Of a DNA stretch of 64,000 nucleotides, positions 43,281-52,306 are shown in pieces; positions within the stretch are counted from its first letter, which is position 1; every line of letters begins with the position of its first letter. Both the position numbers and the translations under genes were made by a program. The stretch is from Allofustis seminis DSM 15817 (GTDB lineage: Bacteria > Bacillota > Bacilli > Lactobacillales > Carnobacteriaceae_A). Below the pieces are notes generated by a model, which was not told the origin of the DNA, ran no database searches, and worked only from the letters and a program-made list of their open reading frames with translations. Location: the NCBI RefSeq assembly GCF_000374325.1, contig NZ_KB894079.1:218910-282909 (forward strand). The letters run 5' to 3'.

Positions 43281-43715
43281 TTAAACGCCATGATAAGATT
43301 TGCTTCTTTTAATTCTTCCATTCCAATTTTCATAACCACCTTCAAGAATAAAGATATTATCATATCCTTTCTTTTTCAAAAAGATGGCGGATTTTCCAGA
43401 TAGGAATTGGCTGCTATCATATATATAAATAGGCTGATCATTTCTCAATTCAACATAGCGCTGTTTTAATTCAGTATATGGGATATTTCGTGCACCTAAT
43501 ATATGTTCTGCTTTAAATTCATCGCTTTCACGAACATCAATAACTTGTGCTTTGCGAATATTCTCATTAAATTCTTCTTTTGTTAAAATCGTTGCGGCAT
43601 TTTTTCTACGGAAATATTGAACAAGCTCCCAAATGCCCCATAAAATTAAAAATAATACCAACGTTTTTGAAAAAGTTCCCATATTTTTATAAATATCTAC
43701 AATCCATCCCAACAC
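43281..43715 (-). CDS. Membrane-anchored rhodanese-like protein without catalytic Cys
   Basis: 144 aa: an N-terminal membrane helix (TFSKTLVLFLILWGIWELV) and a cytoplasmic rhodanese fold (QVIDVRESDEFKAEHILGARNIPY; FILEGGYENWNG). The active-site loop after IYIYD reads DSSQFLSG, with Ser where rhodaneses have Cys, so it should not transfer sulfur. The start is GTG after AAGGGAAG. It is the last gene of the rhomboid-glcK-rhodanese operon, an order resembling the B. subtilis yqgP-glcK-yqhL neighbourhood. Probably a binding or scaffold role; function unknown. Confidence 0.88.
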   Translation of the reverse strand: MLGWIVDIYKNMGTFSKTLVLFLILWGIWELVQYFRRKNAATILTKEEFNENIRKAQVIDVRESDEFKAEHILGARNIPYTELKQRYVELRNDQPIYIYDSSQFLSGKSAIFLKKKGYDNIFILEGGYENWNGRIKRSKSYHGV

Positions 43716-43731
43716 TCTAATCTTCCCTTTC

Positions 43732-44697
43732 TTATTTACGATCGTTTATTACTAAACTTGCTGCCCCAACAACACCTGCATCATTTCCTAAAATAGCTTG
43801 GCGCACTTTAATCGTGTCACGAATCGTTAAAAATACATATTCTTTTACTTTTTCTTGCACTTTATGCGTTAAAAATTCTCCCGCATGCGACACTCCACCG
43901 CCTAAAACAATGACCGATGGATTCAATAAATTAGCAACATTCCCCAATGCTAGTGCTAAATAATTCACAACATGATCGACCACAATATTTGCAAAGTGGT
44001 CCCCTGCTTTAGCTGAATCAAATACAATCTTAGCATTGATATCTTGCCCATCATCAATCATGCACTTAAGGGCGGAGTCCCCTGCAAATTGCTCTGATAA
44101 ATCTCTTGCAACACGTACAATTCCAGTAGCACTTGCAACTGTTTCCAAGCAGCCACTCTTTCCACAAGTACAGTCATAGCCATCTTCAATAATTGTAATA
44201 TGACCAATTTCACCAGCAGCTCCCTGACAACCATGAAGTAGATGGCCATCGGTAATGAGGCCTCCTCCGACTCCTGTTCCTAAAGTAACAAACACCATAT
44301 TATCTGCTTTTTCTCCTGCACCTTGCCACTGTTCACCGAGGGCAGCGACATTGGCATCATTTTCAATGAAAAAGGGCAGATTGAATGCCTCTTCAAACTG
44401 TTGACGGACAAATTGTACTTCTGACCAATTTAAATTATATGCCCCCACAACTGTTCCTTTTTCATAATCAATCATTCCAGGAGAGCCCATGCCGATGCCT
44501 AGAAAATCATCAAGATCCATTTGATACAATTCTAAGTGATGACGAATTGATTGAATCAAGTCTGGAACAATTTTGGAACCATTATGACGTATATCAGTCG
44601 GAACACTCCACTTCACTTGAATTTGACCTTCTTCATTTAAAATCGCAAACTTTGCTGAGGTGCCCCCTAAGTCAATTCCAATAATTTTACGATTCAT
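43732..44697 (-). CDS. glcK: Glucokinase (ROK family)
   Basis: Cytoplasmic ATP-dependent glucokinase, 321 aa. ROK landmarks: IGIDLGGTSAKFAIL at the N-terminus, FIENDANVAALGEQ (catalytic Asp), GTGVGGGLI, the zinc motif CTCGKSGCLE with the upstream GEIGH, and a C-terminal GGGVSHAGE. It phosphorylates glucose entering without the PTS. Start at 44697 after AAAGGAG; the longer frame would add 11 residues. Sits 13 bp after the rhomboid gene and 16 bp before the rhodanese gene. Confidence 0.95.
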   Translation of the reverse strand: MNRKIIGIDLGGTSAKFAILNEEGQIQVKWSVPTDIRHNGSKIVPDLIQSIRHHLELYQMDLDDFLGIGMGSPGMIDYEKGTVVGAYNLNWSEVQFVRQQFEEAFNLPFFIENDANVAALGEQWQGAGEKADNMVFVTLGTGVGGGLITDGHLLHGCQGAAGEIGHITIIEDGYDCTCGKSGCLETVASATGIVRVARDLSEQFAGDSALKCMIDDGQDINAKIVFDSAKAGDHFANIVVDHVVNYLALALGNVANLLNPSVIVLGGGVSHAGEFLTHKVQEKVKEYVFLTIRDTIKVRQAILGNDAGVVGAASLVINDRK

Positions 44698-44710
44698 TAT
44701 TACTGCTCCT

Positions 44711-45382
44711 TTACATATTTTTTCCAACAAAAAAGCAAATTAAAATAAATACTACGTAAAACATAATATATTTCATGCGATTAATATGTTGTGCATCTGC
44801 GGCAGCAGTAGATACCACCATCATAGTCGCTAAATAGCCACCAATCGCTCCCCCAAAATGCCCCGCAATATCAATACCAGAACTGAAGAGTGAAAAAATA
44901 ATATTTACAATAATAAGTATGCGATATTGATAGGCAAGCATCTGAAAATAAGGACGACGAGGATATACTTTTGCCAATGCAAGCACTGTCGCAAACATAC
45001 CAAAAATTGACGTACTCGCTCCAGCAGAAATTGTCTGATTAGTTGCAAAACTTGCGACATTACCAGCAATTCCTGCAAGTAAAAATAAGAGTAAGTAACG
45101 AAATGAGCCAAAAATCTCTTCTAAATTTTTCCCTAAAAAATAAATGGCTAATCCATTCATCACTAAATGAGAGAGACCAATATGTAAAAAAACAGGTGTA
45201 AGCAAACGCCAATATTGCCCTTCTATGATTAATTCATTTACTTTAGCACCAAAGTGAATGAGCACGAATGGATTCTGACTTCCACCATATATTTCCATCA
45301 AAAGATACATCAATGTGCATAAAATTAAAATCCCGTAAGTAACATATGGGATATTGGATCTATTTTTCATAATTGTTATCAT
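44711..45382 (-). CDS. Rhomboid family intramembrane serine protease
   Basis: Six-helix membrane protease, 223 aa. The catalytic Ser is in GASTSIFGM and the His in DIAGHFGG; the conserved HIGLSHLVMNG loop supplies the oxyanion-region His and Asn. Start at 45382, where AAAAGGAG precedes the ATG. First gene of the operon with glcK and rhodanese, as B. subtilis yqgP (gluP). In that relative a rhomboid degrades membrane proteins such as MgtE, and mgtE is present elsewhere in this window, but that link is inference. Confidence 0.93.
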   Translation of the reverse strand: MITIMKNRSNIPYVTYGILILCTLMYLLMEIYGGSQNPFVLIHFGAKVNELIIEGQYWRLLTPVFLHIGLSHLVMNGLAIYFLGKNLEEIFGSFRYLLLFLLAGIAGNVASFATNQTISAGASTSIFGMFATVLALAKVYPRRPYFQMLAYQYRILIIVNIIFSLFSSGIDIAGHFGGAIGGYLATMMVVSTAAADAQHINRMKYIMFYVVFILICFFVGKNM

Positions 45383-45408
45383 AGCGTTCTCCTTTTCACA
45401 CACCATTC

Positions 45409-45414
45409 ATTATA
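45409..45414 (-). promoter_or_regulatory. -10 of the rhomboid-glcK operon
   Basis: TATAAT with extended TG (TGTTATAAT) 26 bp before the start codon. No good -35 is visible. Confidence 0.55.
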
Positions 45415-45535
45415 ACAAAAAAATAAACAAATTTAATGAAAATACTAGAATTTTAATTTAAATCATGGTATTCTAATTCATGCGATAAAGTGTGATTGAA
45501 TCGCTTGATCCAAATCACTGAATGGAGGGAATTTC

Positions 45536-45688
45536 ATGCGCGTAAATATTACATTAGAATGTACAGAATGTAAAGATAGAAACTACATTACTACAAAAAA
45601 TCGTCAAAATAATGATGAACGTATTGAATTAAAAAAATATTGCCCAAGATTGCGCAAAGTAACATTACACCGCGAAGTTAAAAAATAA
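45536..45688 (+). CDS. rpmG: 50S ribosomal protein L33
   Basis: Small ribosomal protein of 50 aa, [20 protein letters not shown] at the start and [18 protein letters not shown] at the end. It has the CxxC pair and one later Cys, as in the B. subtilis RpmGA type. GGAGGG lies 6 nt before the ATG. It stands alone; secE and nusG, often linked to other rpmG copies, do not follow. A short GTGATT / AATCAC inverted repeat (45492-45518) lies in its leader, of uncertain meaning. Confidence 0.96.
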   Translation: MRVNITLECTECKDRNYITTKNRQNNDERIELKKYCPRLRKVTLHREVKK

Positions 45689-45703
45689 TTAATACCTTTA
45701 CAT

Positions 45704-45722
45704 CAGGTCTTTATAAGACCTG
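45704..45722 (+). terminator. rpmG terminator
   Basis: CAGGTCT-TTATA-AGACCTG stem followed by a T-rich tail. Confidence 0.9.
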
Positions 45723-45733
45723 TTTCCTTTTTT

Positions 45734-45767
45734 AAAGAGCCTATTAGAATTTATCTAATAGGCTCTT
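45734..45767. terminator. Terminator of the PBP gene, symmetrical
   Basis: AAAGAGCCTATTAGA / TCTAATAGGCTCTTT perfect stem with T-runs on both strands, 3 bp after the PBP stop. It can also back up rpmG termination. Confidence 0.9.
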
Positions 45768-45769
45768 TT

Positions 45770-47866
45770 TTATTCATCAGATGAGGTGTGACTGCCAAAT
45801 CGACCCACACCAAAATATGCATCCATTGCATTCCGAATCGTCTCTACGTGGATCGTACCCAGATAACCCGAAGGTAGATAAGGTACGACAACTGAGACGG
45901 CAATTTCTGGATCATCATAAGGAGCAAATCCTATGAATGTCATATTATAAACGGGGGTGCCTCGCATGGATTCATTTTCTCCCCAATAGTAAGCTTCAGC
46001 CGTTCCTGTTTTACCAGCGAAAGTATAAGGCGCACCTCTAAATACTGCTGGGGTCAAACCTAATGAGCCATTCGCCACTTGCCACATACTTTGGTGAACA
46101 CGGTTGAATGCTTCTTTACTTACATTGATTTCATTTAGAATTTTAGGTTCAATTTTTGTTTTAAGTGCCCCTAACTCTCCTGTATCTGGATTCGTTCCTC
46201 TAATTTCACGAACGAGACGCGGGGCATAACGAATACCACCATTTGCAATCGTTGCAGCATATTGTGCATGTTGAAGCGGAGTATAAGTATCAAACTGTCC
46301 AAATGCATTAAAGAGCGCTTGCCCAGCATTTGTTACTTCTCCTGGTTGACCAATTGATTCATTAGGCAGGTCAATGCCCGTAGGACTTCCTAGACCAAAT
46401 TGGCGATTATATTTTCTCATTTTTGCGATGGTTTCTTCGGCATCAATTGGCAAGAATTCATTAGGTTTATAATCATAATAGCCGCCCATTCGCATTGCAA
46501 GCATCGCCATGTAAACGTTAGAGGACTCGGCCAGCGCTTGAATATCGGATAAATATTTTACACCATGACGGTTATAGACCGAGGAAATATTTTCTGATCC
46601 TTGGAATTGGAGGGGCATATCAACGATCACATTATTATCCACCGAAATAACACCATCTAAATAACCTGATAGGACTGTGGCAGGTTTTACAGATGACCCC
46701 ATGGTAAATGAATTTTGGAATACACCTAGTGCATCATCTTCAATCTCGCCTTTGACAATCTTCTTCCCAGACATTGCGATAATATCGCCATTTTTAGGAT
46801 TGATTGCTGTAATATATACACTATCATTCAAGCCTTGTCTTTGAGCAAGCGTATTTAGTGCAACTTCATCAAAGCGTTTTTGAATTTCAGTATCAATCGT
46901 CAAGACTAAGTTATCGCCCTTTTCGCCAGCATAACGTTCAACTTGTTTTATAATATCTCCAGAAGCGTTAACTTCCGTTTGCAGTCGGGATTTTGTTCCA
47001 CGTAAGACATCTTCATATTGCAATTCAATTAGACTAGTACCAACGCGGTCATTGCGCGAATAGCCCTTTGCTAAATAGGCATTGAGCTGAGATTCTGGCA
47101 GACCTTGTTTTTCTGTTGAAACAGTTCCCAAGACACTGCGTAACATGTCATCTAAAGGATAGACTCTTTCCCAATCTGTTGACGTATTAACACCTGGTAA
47201 ATATTCAGCATTTTCCGCAACAGCAGCCATTTCCTCACTTGTTACATCTTTATTTTTGATATTGACTGCACTCAACGCATAGGCGCTATTCATTTTTTTA
47301 TAGATTGCTGCAGCATTCAATTCTTCATCATGCATGCGTTCCAAATCAGATTCTTTTATCAATTCTAATTGATCTTCATAGTCAAAATTATTGCTGTTGA
47401 TTTTATTTTTGTGGACATAATTTTCAATTCGCTCTTCCATTTCTTCTTGATGAGCTGCAAAATAATAATCTTTTAAATCACGAATTGTAAGATCTTTTTT
47501 TTCTTCATTTTCAAGTTCGGTCACATGTGGTAAGCTGATGATTTTTGAAAGCCTAGACGCTGTCGTAGCCATCGTCTTAGCTTCTGTATTTTTTCCACGT
47601 GTATAAATAATCGCATTTGTCGCTTCATTGCCGACAATTTTTTTGAGGTGTGCATCATAGATCTCACCGCGTGGTACATTTCCTTGGATAATAGTACTTT
47701 CTGTGCGCTGTACTTCCGCCTTGAAATCTTCTCCGCGAATAATTTGTAAAAAGCCGAGTTGAATAATGAGGATTGCAAATAAGACAAAAATTATAAAAAA
47801 TAATAAATTTAAACGAAAAGGCACATGCGATTTCGAATCTTTTTGTTTATTTTGTTTTGCTACCAT
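45770..47866 (-). CDS. Class B penicillin-binding protein (PBP2-type transpeptidase)
   Basis: Membrane-anchored peptidoglycan transpeptidase, 698 aa. A short cytoplasmic tail and one membrane helix (about 21-43) precede a dimerisation/pedestal domain (with RGEIYDAH, about 60-310) and the transpeptidase domain: SSVK (S391-K394), SSN (448-450) and KTG (619-621), all intact. No PASTA domains, so it resembles the elongation-type PBP2b/PbpA rather than the division PBP2x. A RodA partner is not in the window. Monocistronic, between terminators. Beta-lactams would acylate Ser391. Confidence 0.93.
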   Translation of the reverse strand: MVAKQNKQKDSKSHVPFRLNLLFFIIFVLFAILIIQLGFLQIIRGEDFKAEVQRTESTIIQGNVPRGEIYDAHLKKIVGNEATNAIIYTRGKNTEAKTMATTASRLSKIISLPHVTELENEEKKDLTIRDLKDYYFAAHQEEMEERIENYVHKNKINSNNFDYEDQLELIKESDLERMHDEELNAAAIYKKMNSAYALSAVNIKNKDVTSEEMAAVAENAEYLPGVNTSTDWERVYPLDDMLRSVLGTVSTEKQGLPESQLNAYLAKGYSRNDRVGTSLIELQYEDVLRGTKSRLQTEVNASGDIIKQVERYAGEKGDNLVLTIDTEIQKRFDEVALNTLAQRQGLNDSVYITAINPKNGDIIAMSGKKIVKGEIEDDALGVFQNSFTMGSSVKPATVLSGYLDGVISVDNNVIVDMPLQFQGSENISSVYNRHGVKYLSDIQALAESSNVYMAMLAMRMGGYYDYKPNEFLPIDAEETIAKMRKYNRQFGLGSPTGIDLPNESIGQPGEVTNAGQALFNAFGQFDTYTPLQHAQYAATIANGGIRYAPRLVREIRGTNPDTGELGALKTKIEPKILNEINVSKEAFNRVHQSMWQVANGSLGLTPAVFRGAPYTFAGKTGTAEAYYWGENESMRGTPVYNMTFIGFAPYDDPEIAVSVVVPYLPSGYLGTIHVETIRNAMDAYFGVGRFGSHTSSDE

Positions 47867-47953
47867 TTTCGTTTCACCTATTTCTAAATTAATACAGGCT
47901 TTATTATAACAAAAAACCGAATGATAAACATCATCCGGTCTCTTAAAATTGAT

Positions 47954-48502
47954 TTAAGATTGAATTTCAAATCCTAATGTATCTTTAAAGTGGCCCATTG
48001 CCCATTCATGGCCCTTGGCATTAAAACTGGCAACACCTTTTTCATGAATGACGACATCAAAACCCTTATTATAAGTATCAATTGCCGTATGCAAGATACA
48101 TATATCAGTACAAACCCCCACAAGATGTAACTCTTTTATATCACGTTCACGCAATTTTAATTCAAGATTCGTACCAACAAAAGCAGAATATCGCGTCTTA
48201 TCAAAATATTCTACATTTTCTTGTGTACGAATTCGTTGATATAATTCTTCCAAATTACCATAAAGTTTGCGACCGTCCGTTCCTTTAATATTATGCGGTG
48301 GAAAAAGTTTTGTTTCTGGATGATAGACATCATGCGCATTATGACTGTCAATCATAAATGCAACATAATCACCAGCTTCAGCGAATTCTTCTGTCAGCTT
48401 TACAATATAATCATGTAATGCCTGACCCGCTAAACCGCATGTTAAGGCACCATCTATTGCTACAAAATCATTTGTATAGTCAATATTAAGTAACGCTCTC
48501 AT
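47954..48502 (-). CDS. pncA: Nicotinamidase / isochorismatase family
   Basis: Cysteine hydrolase of 182 aa that converts nicotinamide to nicotinate for NAD salvage. The catalytic triad is visible: Asp in LLNIDYTNDF, Lys in DKTRYSAF, Cys in GVCTDICILHTA; the metal ligands are in IDSHNAHDVYHPE. Start at ATG 48502 after AGGGGTG; GTG three codons earlier lies in the Shine-Dalgarno itself. The 144 bp upstream holds no clear feature. Confidence 0.94.
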   Translation of the reverse strand: MRALLNIDYTNDFVAIDGALTCGLAGQALHDYIVKLTEEFAEAGDYVAFMIDSHNAHDVYHPETKLFPPHNIKGTDGRKLYGNLEELYQRIRTQENVEYFDKTRYSAFVGTNLELKLRERDIKELHLVGVCTDICILHTAIDTYNKGFDVVIHEKGVASFNAKGHEWAMGHFKDTLGFEIQS

Positions 48503-48646
48503 TATTAACACCCCTTGTTGATTTCTACTATCCTACCACCTTTAAATTTATTCGGCAAACAATATCCGCCTATTTAAATAAATGGCAGGTTTGGGCTAAT
48601 CAAACAAAGCGCTATTTCATAACTTTCGCACACTTATGCTATTGAA

Positions 48647-49618
48647 TTATTCACCGAAAAGTTCCTTATTGATTGCTGCACTAACTCTGGCCACTTCTTC
48701 ATCGCTAATTATCTCATAATAAATACCATCAATCGTTGTTCCTTCACCGCTTAATTGGTCATTTTCAATCGTTCCAGCAGCATCCCGATAATTAAGAGAT
48801 ACTTCTACCATTTCATCAAATGTCATATTGGTTTGAATATTTTGTTCCATTGCTTTTAGTACAGATTGATAATTCATAACACCCTCAACAGTTACCAATT
48901 GTGCAATAATGGCCATGACAACTTCTCGTTGGCGATTTTGGCGTGCATAATCACCATCTAATTCTCTCATACGGCTATATTCTAAAGCCATCGCCCCGTC
49001 CATATGCGTTATTTGTCCCTCATAAAAGGTAAAATTCCCTTGAGTAAATGTCGTTTGGGGAGTAATTGTAATCCCGCCGACCGCATCTACCATTTGCTGA
49101 ACACCTGCCATATTTATAGCAACATAATAATCGATAGGAACATCTAAGAAAGATTGTATAGTATTAATCGACATCGCTGCTCCACCATAAGCGTAAGCAT
49201 GATTTATTTTGTCTGTCGTATCATGTCCGACAATTGGTACCAAACTATCGCGTGGGATACTTGTTAGTCGCGTACGATTATTTTTAGGGCTGATCGTCAT
49301 GATCATTATTGAATCACTACGTCCTTGATCAACTCTTCCATACTCCCCTGTATCAATGCCTAAAAGCAAGACACTAAAAGCATCGCCACGTTTTAAGTTG
49401 ACTTTTTTTCCGCGACTTTCATGCGGGTCAACTTCTTCACTCACATCTTCATGAATTTTATCAATGGATCCTTTAAATTGAAAATATCCGCAAGCTCCCA
49501 TTCCGATGATACATATTAAAATGATTAAAAACCATTTTAAACAGCCACCGCGTTTTTTTGTTTTTTTATTTTTTTCTAAATGATAACGCTCCATGCGCGT
49601 TATTGGCGTCTCTTCCAT
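48647..49618 (-). CDS. LCP family wall polymer ligase (LytR-CpsA-Psr)
   Basis: Membrane-anchored phosphotransferase of 323 aa. A 30-residue basic cytoplasmic tail and one membrane helix (WFLIILICIIGMGAC) precede the extracellular LCP domain with its Arg/Asp pyrophosphate-binding residues: LLLGIDTGEYG, RSDSIM, SIPRDSLV, DKINHAYAYGG and MRELDGDYARQNRQREV. In the family it moves teichoic acid or capsule from lipid carriers to peptidoglycan. It follows map by 35 bp and may be cotranscribed with it. Confidence 0.94.
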   Translation of the reverse strand: MEETPITRMERYHLEKNKKTKKRGGCLKWFLIILICIIGMGACGYFQFKGSIDKIHEDVSEEVDPHESRGKKVNLKRGDAFSVLLLGIDTGEYGRVDQGRSDSIMIMTISPKNNRTRLTSIPRDSLVPIVGHDTTDKINHAYAYGGAAMSINTIQSFLDVPIDYYVAINMAGVQQMVDAVGGITITPQTTFTQGNFTFYEGQITHMDGAMALEYSRMRELDGDYARQNRQREVVMAIIAQLVTVEGVMNYQSVLKAMEQNIQTNMTFDEMVEVSLNYRDAAGTIENDQLSGEGTTIDGIYYEIISDEEVARVSAAINKELFGE

Positions 49619-49653
49619 TCGTTGTCCCCTTCCCCGTTCATTTTATTGAACGA

Positions 49654-50409
49654 TTATTGGCCTTTTTGTTTCGTTAATATAATCGGTTCATCTTCAGTTA
49701 TGGCAATTGTGTGTTCATATTGTGCACTTAATCCACCATCAATGGTGCGTGCTGTCCAACCATTGTCATCAATTTTTGATTTCCAATGTCCAGTATTAAT
49801 CATCGGTTCAATAGTAATTGTCATACCAGGACGTAAGCGGAGTCCGGTATTTGCTTTGCCATAATGAGGAATGGCGGGTTCTTCATGCATTGTCGGTCCA
49901 ATGCCATGACCAACAAATTCTTTGACAACAGAGAAGCCTTCCGACTCTGCATATTCTTGAATAACCGCTCCAATGTCACCAATTCTATTTCCCGGTTTTG
50001 CAACAGCAATTCCTCGGTACAAACATTTGCGTGTAACATCCATTAAATGCTTGGCTTCATCTGAAATATTTCCTACAGCGTAACACCAACAAGAATCTGA
50101 AAATGCTCCATCCAAATCGATGACCGTATCCACTTTAACAATGTCTCCATCTTTAAAAGCATAGTCTGTTGGAAAGCCATGACAAATTTCATCATTGACA
50201 CTTACGCATGTTGCATATTTGTAACCTTCATAGCCAATTTGCGCTGGAATTCCTCCCGCTTCTTTTATTCTTTTTTCAAAAAATTGATCGACTTCCATAC
50301 CTGTAACGCCTGGTTTTATAAAATCGCGCAACGCTTCATGAATACTGGCAAGCAATTTTCCTGATTTTTTCATTTCTTCGATTTCTCTTTCTGACTTTCT
50401 TGTAATCAC
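49654..50409 (-). CDS. map: Methionine aminopeptidase, type I
   Basis: Removes the initiator Met, 251 aa, the type Ia length. Metal ligands are in DTVIDLDGAFSDSCWCYAVG (two Asp), GHGIGPTMHEEP (His), TIEPMIN (Glu) and the late QYEHTIAITE (Glu). The start is GTG, 7 nt after AGGAGG. Divergent from the flavodoxin gene, with a good promoter of its own. Confidence 0.97.
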   Translation of the reverse strand: MITRKSEREIEEMKKSGKLLASIHEALRDFIKPGVTGMEVDQFFEKRIKEAGGIPAQIGYEGYKYATCVSVNDEICHGFPTDYAFKDGDIVKVDTVIDLDGAFSDSCWCYAVGNISDEAKHLMDVTRKCLYRGIAVAKPGNRIGDIGAVIQEYAESEGFSVVKEFVGHGIGPTMHEEPAIPHYGKANTGLRLRPGMTITIEPMINTGHWKSKIDDNGWTARTIDGGLSAQYEHTIAITEDEPIILTKQKGQ

Positions 50410-50439
50410 TTGATAACCTCCTAAATATCTTTTCAGCTT

Positions 50440-50468
50440 ATTATAACGAATTTCTCGTCATGATACAA
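50440..50468 (-). promoter_or_regulatory. map promoter
   Basis: TTGTAT (50463-50468), 17 bp, TATAAT (50440-50445). Confidence 0.7.
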
Positions 50469-50488
50469 AATGAATATTATTTGATATT

Positions 50489-50518
50489 TTGGCTACTCCA
50501 TTAAAACTTTGTTATAAT
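50489..50518 (+). promoter_or_regulatory. Flavodoxin-aminopeptidase promoter
   Basis: TTGGCT (50489-50494), 18 bp, TATAAT (50513-50518) with extended TG. Confidence 0.7.
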
Positions 50519-50550
50519 CTAATCACTATGAAAGAGAAAGAGGGAAAATT

Positions 50551-51009
50551 ATGCCACGCGTTATGATTGTTTATGCAAGTCTTACCGGAAATACTCAAGC
50601 AGGTGCTGAAATTTTAACCGATGCATTTCTTGAATTAGGAGCCGAAGTGGAAACCGTTCAAAGTTATGTTGCCGATCCATTTGAATATCAAAATGCCGAT
50701 ATTGTCATTGCAGGTTCGTACACATATGGTATCGGTGGAGAACTGCCAGATGAGATTTTAGACTTTTACGAAGAATTAGAAGAAGTCGATCTGACAGGGA
50801 AAATTTATGGTGTTTTCGGATCAGGCGATGTATTCTATGAAGATCTTTTCTGCGTTGCCGTCGATTATTTTGAACAACAATTCGAAAAAACTGGAGCCAT
50901 TAAAGGGGCTGACGGAATTAAATATAATTTATATCCTGATGAAAAAGCGGAAAATGATCTCTATGCTTTTGCAAAAGAATTATTCGATCAATACAAAGAT
51001 AAACATTAA
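50551..51009 (+). CDS. Flavodoxin
   Basis: Short-chain-type FMN electron carrier of 152 aa, acidic. The phosphate-binding loop is YASLTGNTQ; the FMN-flanking loops are GSYTYGIGGELPDE and GSGDVFYEDLF. It donates electrons to unidentified partners. AGAGGG precedes the ATG. Followed after 14 bp by the M29 aminopeptidase gene, probably one transcript. Confidence 0.93.
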   Translation: MPRVMIVYASLTGNTQAGAEILTDAFLELGAEVETVQSYVADPFEYQNADIVIAGSYTYGIGGELPDEILDFYEELEEVDLTGKIYGVFGSGDVFYEDLFCVAVDYFEQQFEKTGAIKGADGIKYNLYPDEKAENDLYAFAKELFDQYKDKH

Positions 51010-51023
51010 AAAGGAGCGATAAA

Positions 51024-52259
51024 ATGACTCAATTTGAAAAAAATCTAAAAAAATATGCAGAATTGCTCGTAGCAGTCGGCATTAATGTCTCTGAAGGGCA
51101 CACAGTACTTTTAAATATTGATGTAGACCAAGCACCACTTGCTCGTTATATTACAGAGGCTGCATATAACCGCGGTGCTAAAAAAGTTGTCGTACAGTGG
51201 TCAGATGATCAAATTTCTCGTTTAGATTTCACACATCAAACAGCTGATACATTAGCAGATATCCCAGAATATGTCGTAGCAGAATCCGATTATTTTATTG
51301 AAGAAGGAGCAAGTCGCATTAGTGTTCGCTCTACTGACCCCGATCTTTTTAATGGGATTGATTCCAAAAAAATTGCCAAACGTCAAAAAGCAATGGGAAT
51401 TGCTATGAAAAAAATGCGTGAAGCAACACAAGCAAATCGTGTCAGTTGGCTTGTTGCGGCAGCAGCTGGTGAAAAATGGGCTGAAAAAGTTTTCCCTCAT
51501 TTGGAAACTTCTGAAGAACAAGTGGCCGCTTTATGGGATGCTATTTTTAAATCGGTTCATTTATATGAAGACGATCCCATCGCTTATTGGGAACATAAAG
51601 TGCAAATCCTTCAAAATAAAGCCCAACAATTAAATGACGAAAAATTCACTGCACTGCACTACACAGCACCTGGAACTGATTTGTTGCTAGGGCTCCCTAA
51701 AAATTATCGCTTTGAAGGGGCTGGAAGCAAAAATGCACGCGGTGAAATATTTGTCGCAAATATGCCAACCGAAGAAGTATTCTCCGCGCCCGATGCCCAT
51801 CGTGTAGACGGTGTGGTCGTATCAACAAAACCACTAAGTTATGCAGGAAGCATCTTAGAAAATATGGAATTTCATTTCAAAGATGGTAAAGTCGTTGAAT
51901 GCTCTGCAGAAAAAGGAGAAGAGATTCTTAAAGATTTAATTGCATTGGATGAAGGAGCAAGTCATCTAGGTGAAGTCGCACTCGTGCCACATAGTTCCCC
52001 CATTTCTCAATCGGGACTCACCTTCTTCAATACTTTATTTGATGAGAATGCCTCAAACCATCTTGCGCTAGGTTCAGCATATGCTTTCAACTTAGAAGGC
52101 GGAACAGAAATGACTGAAGCACAATTAAAAGAAGCGGGACTTAATCGTTCACATACACATGTGGACTTTATGATTGGCTCTTCTGAAATGAATATTGATG
52201 GAATAAAAGAAGATGGCCGTCGCATTCCTATTTTTCGAAATGGTGAATGGGCGATCTAA
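51024..52259 (+). CDS. M29 family aminopeptidase (AmpS/PepS type)
   Basis: Dimeric dizinc aminopeptidase, 411 aa, cytoplasmic. Family blocks: the N-terminal YAELLVAVGINVSEGHTVLL; the metal ligands EGASHLGEVALVP and the catalytic region HLALGSAYAFNLEGG; the C-terminal NRSHTHVDFMIGSSEMNIDG. It contributes to peptide breakdown along with the PepT and PepV enzymes encoded in this window. AAAGGAG lies 6 nt upstream of the ATG. Ends at a bidirectional terminator. Confidence 0.94.
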   Translation: MTQFEKNLKKYAELLVAVGINVSEGHTVLLNIDVDQAPLARYITEAAYNRGAKKVVVQWSDDQISRLDFTHQTADTLADIPEYVVAESDYFIEEGASRISVRSTDPDLFNGIDSKKIAKRQKAMGIAMKKMREATQANRVSWLVAAAAGEKWAEKVFPHLETSEEQVAALWDAIFKSVHLYEDDPIAYWEHKVQILQNKAQQLNDEKFTALHYTAPGTDLLLGLPKNYRFEGAGSKNARGEIFVANMPTEEVFSAPDAHRVDGVVVSTKPLSYAGSILENMEFHFKDGKVVECSAEKGEEILKDLIALDEGASHLGEVALVPHSSPISQSGLTFFNTLFDENASNHLALGSAYAFNLEGGTEMTEAQLKEAGLNRSHTHVDFMIGSSEMNIDGIKEDGRRIPIFRNGEWAI

Positions 52260-52270
52260 TTTTAGATATC

Positions 52271-52306
52271 AAAAAAGAGTCCGGAACAATAGCCGGACTC
52301 TTTTTT
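52271..52306. terminator. Bidirectional terminator
   Basis: AAAAAAGAGTCCGG / CCGGACTCTTTTTT perfect stem, 8-base loop, between converging genes. The last two bases are part of the ABC gene stop on the other strand. Confidence 0.92.

Noticed and set aside
48595-48625. cre-like site (TGAAATAGCGCTTTG on the minus strand) upstream of pncA
   Set aside because: The central CG is out of register with the cre consensus; the match is not convincing.
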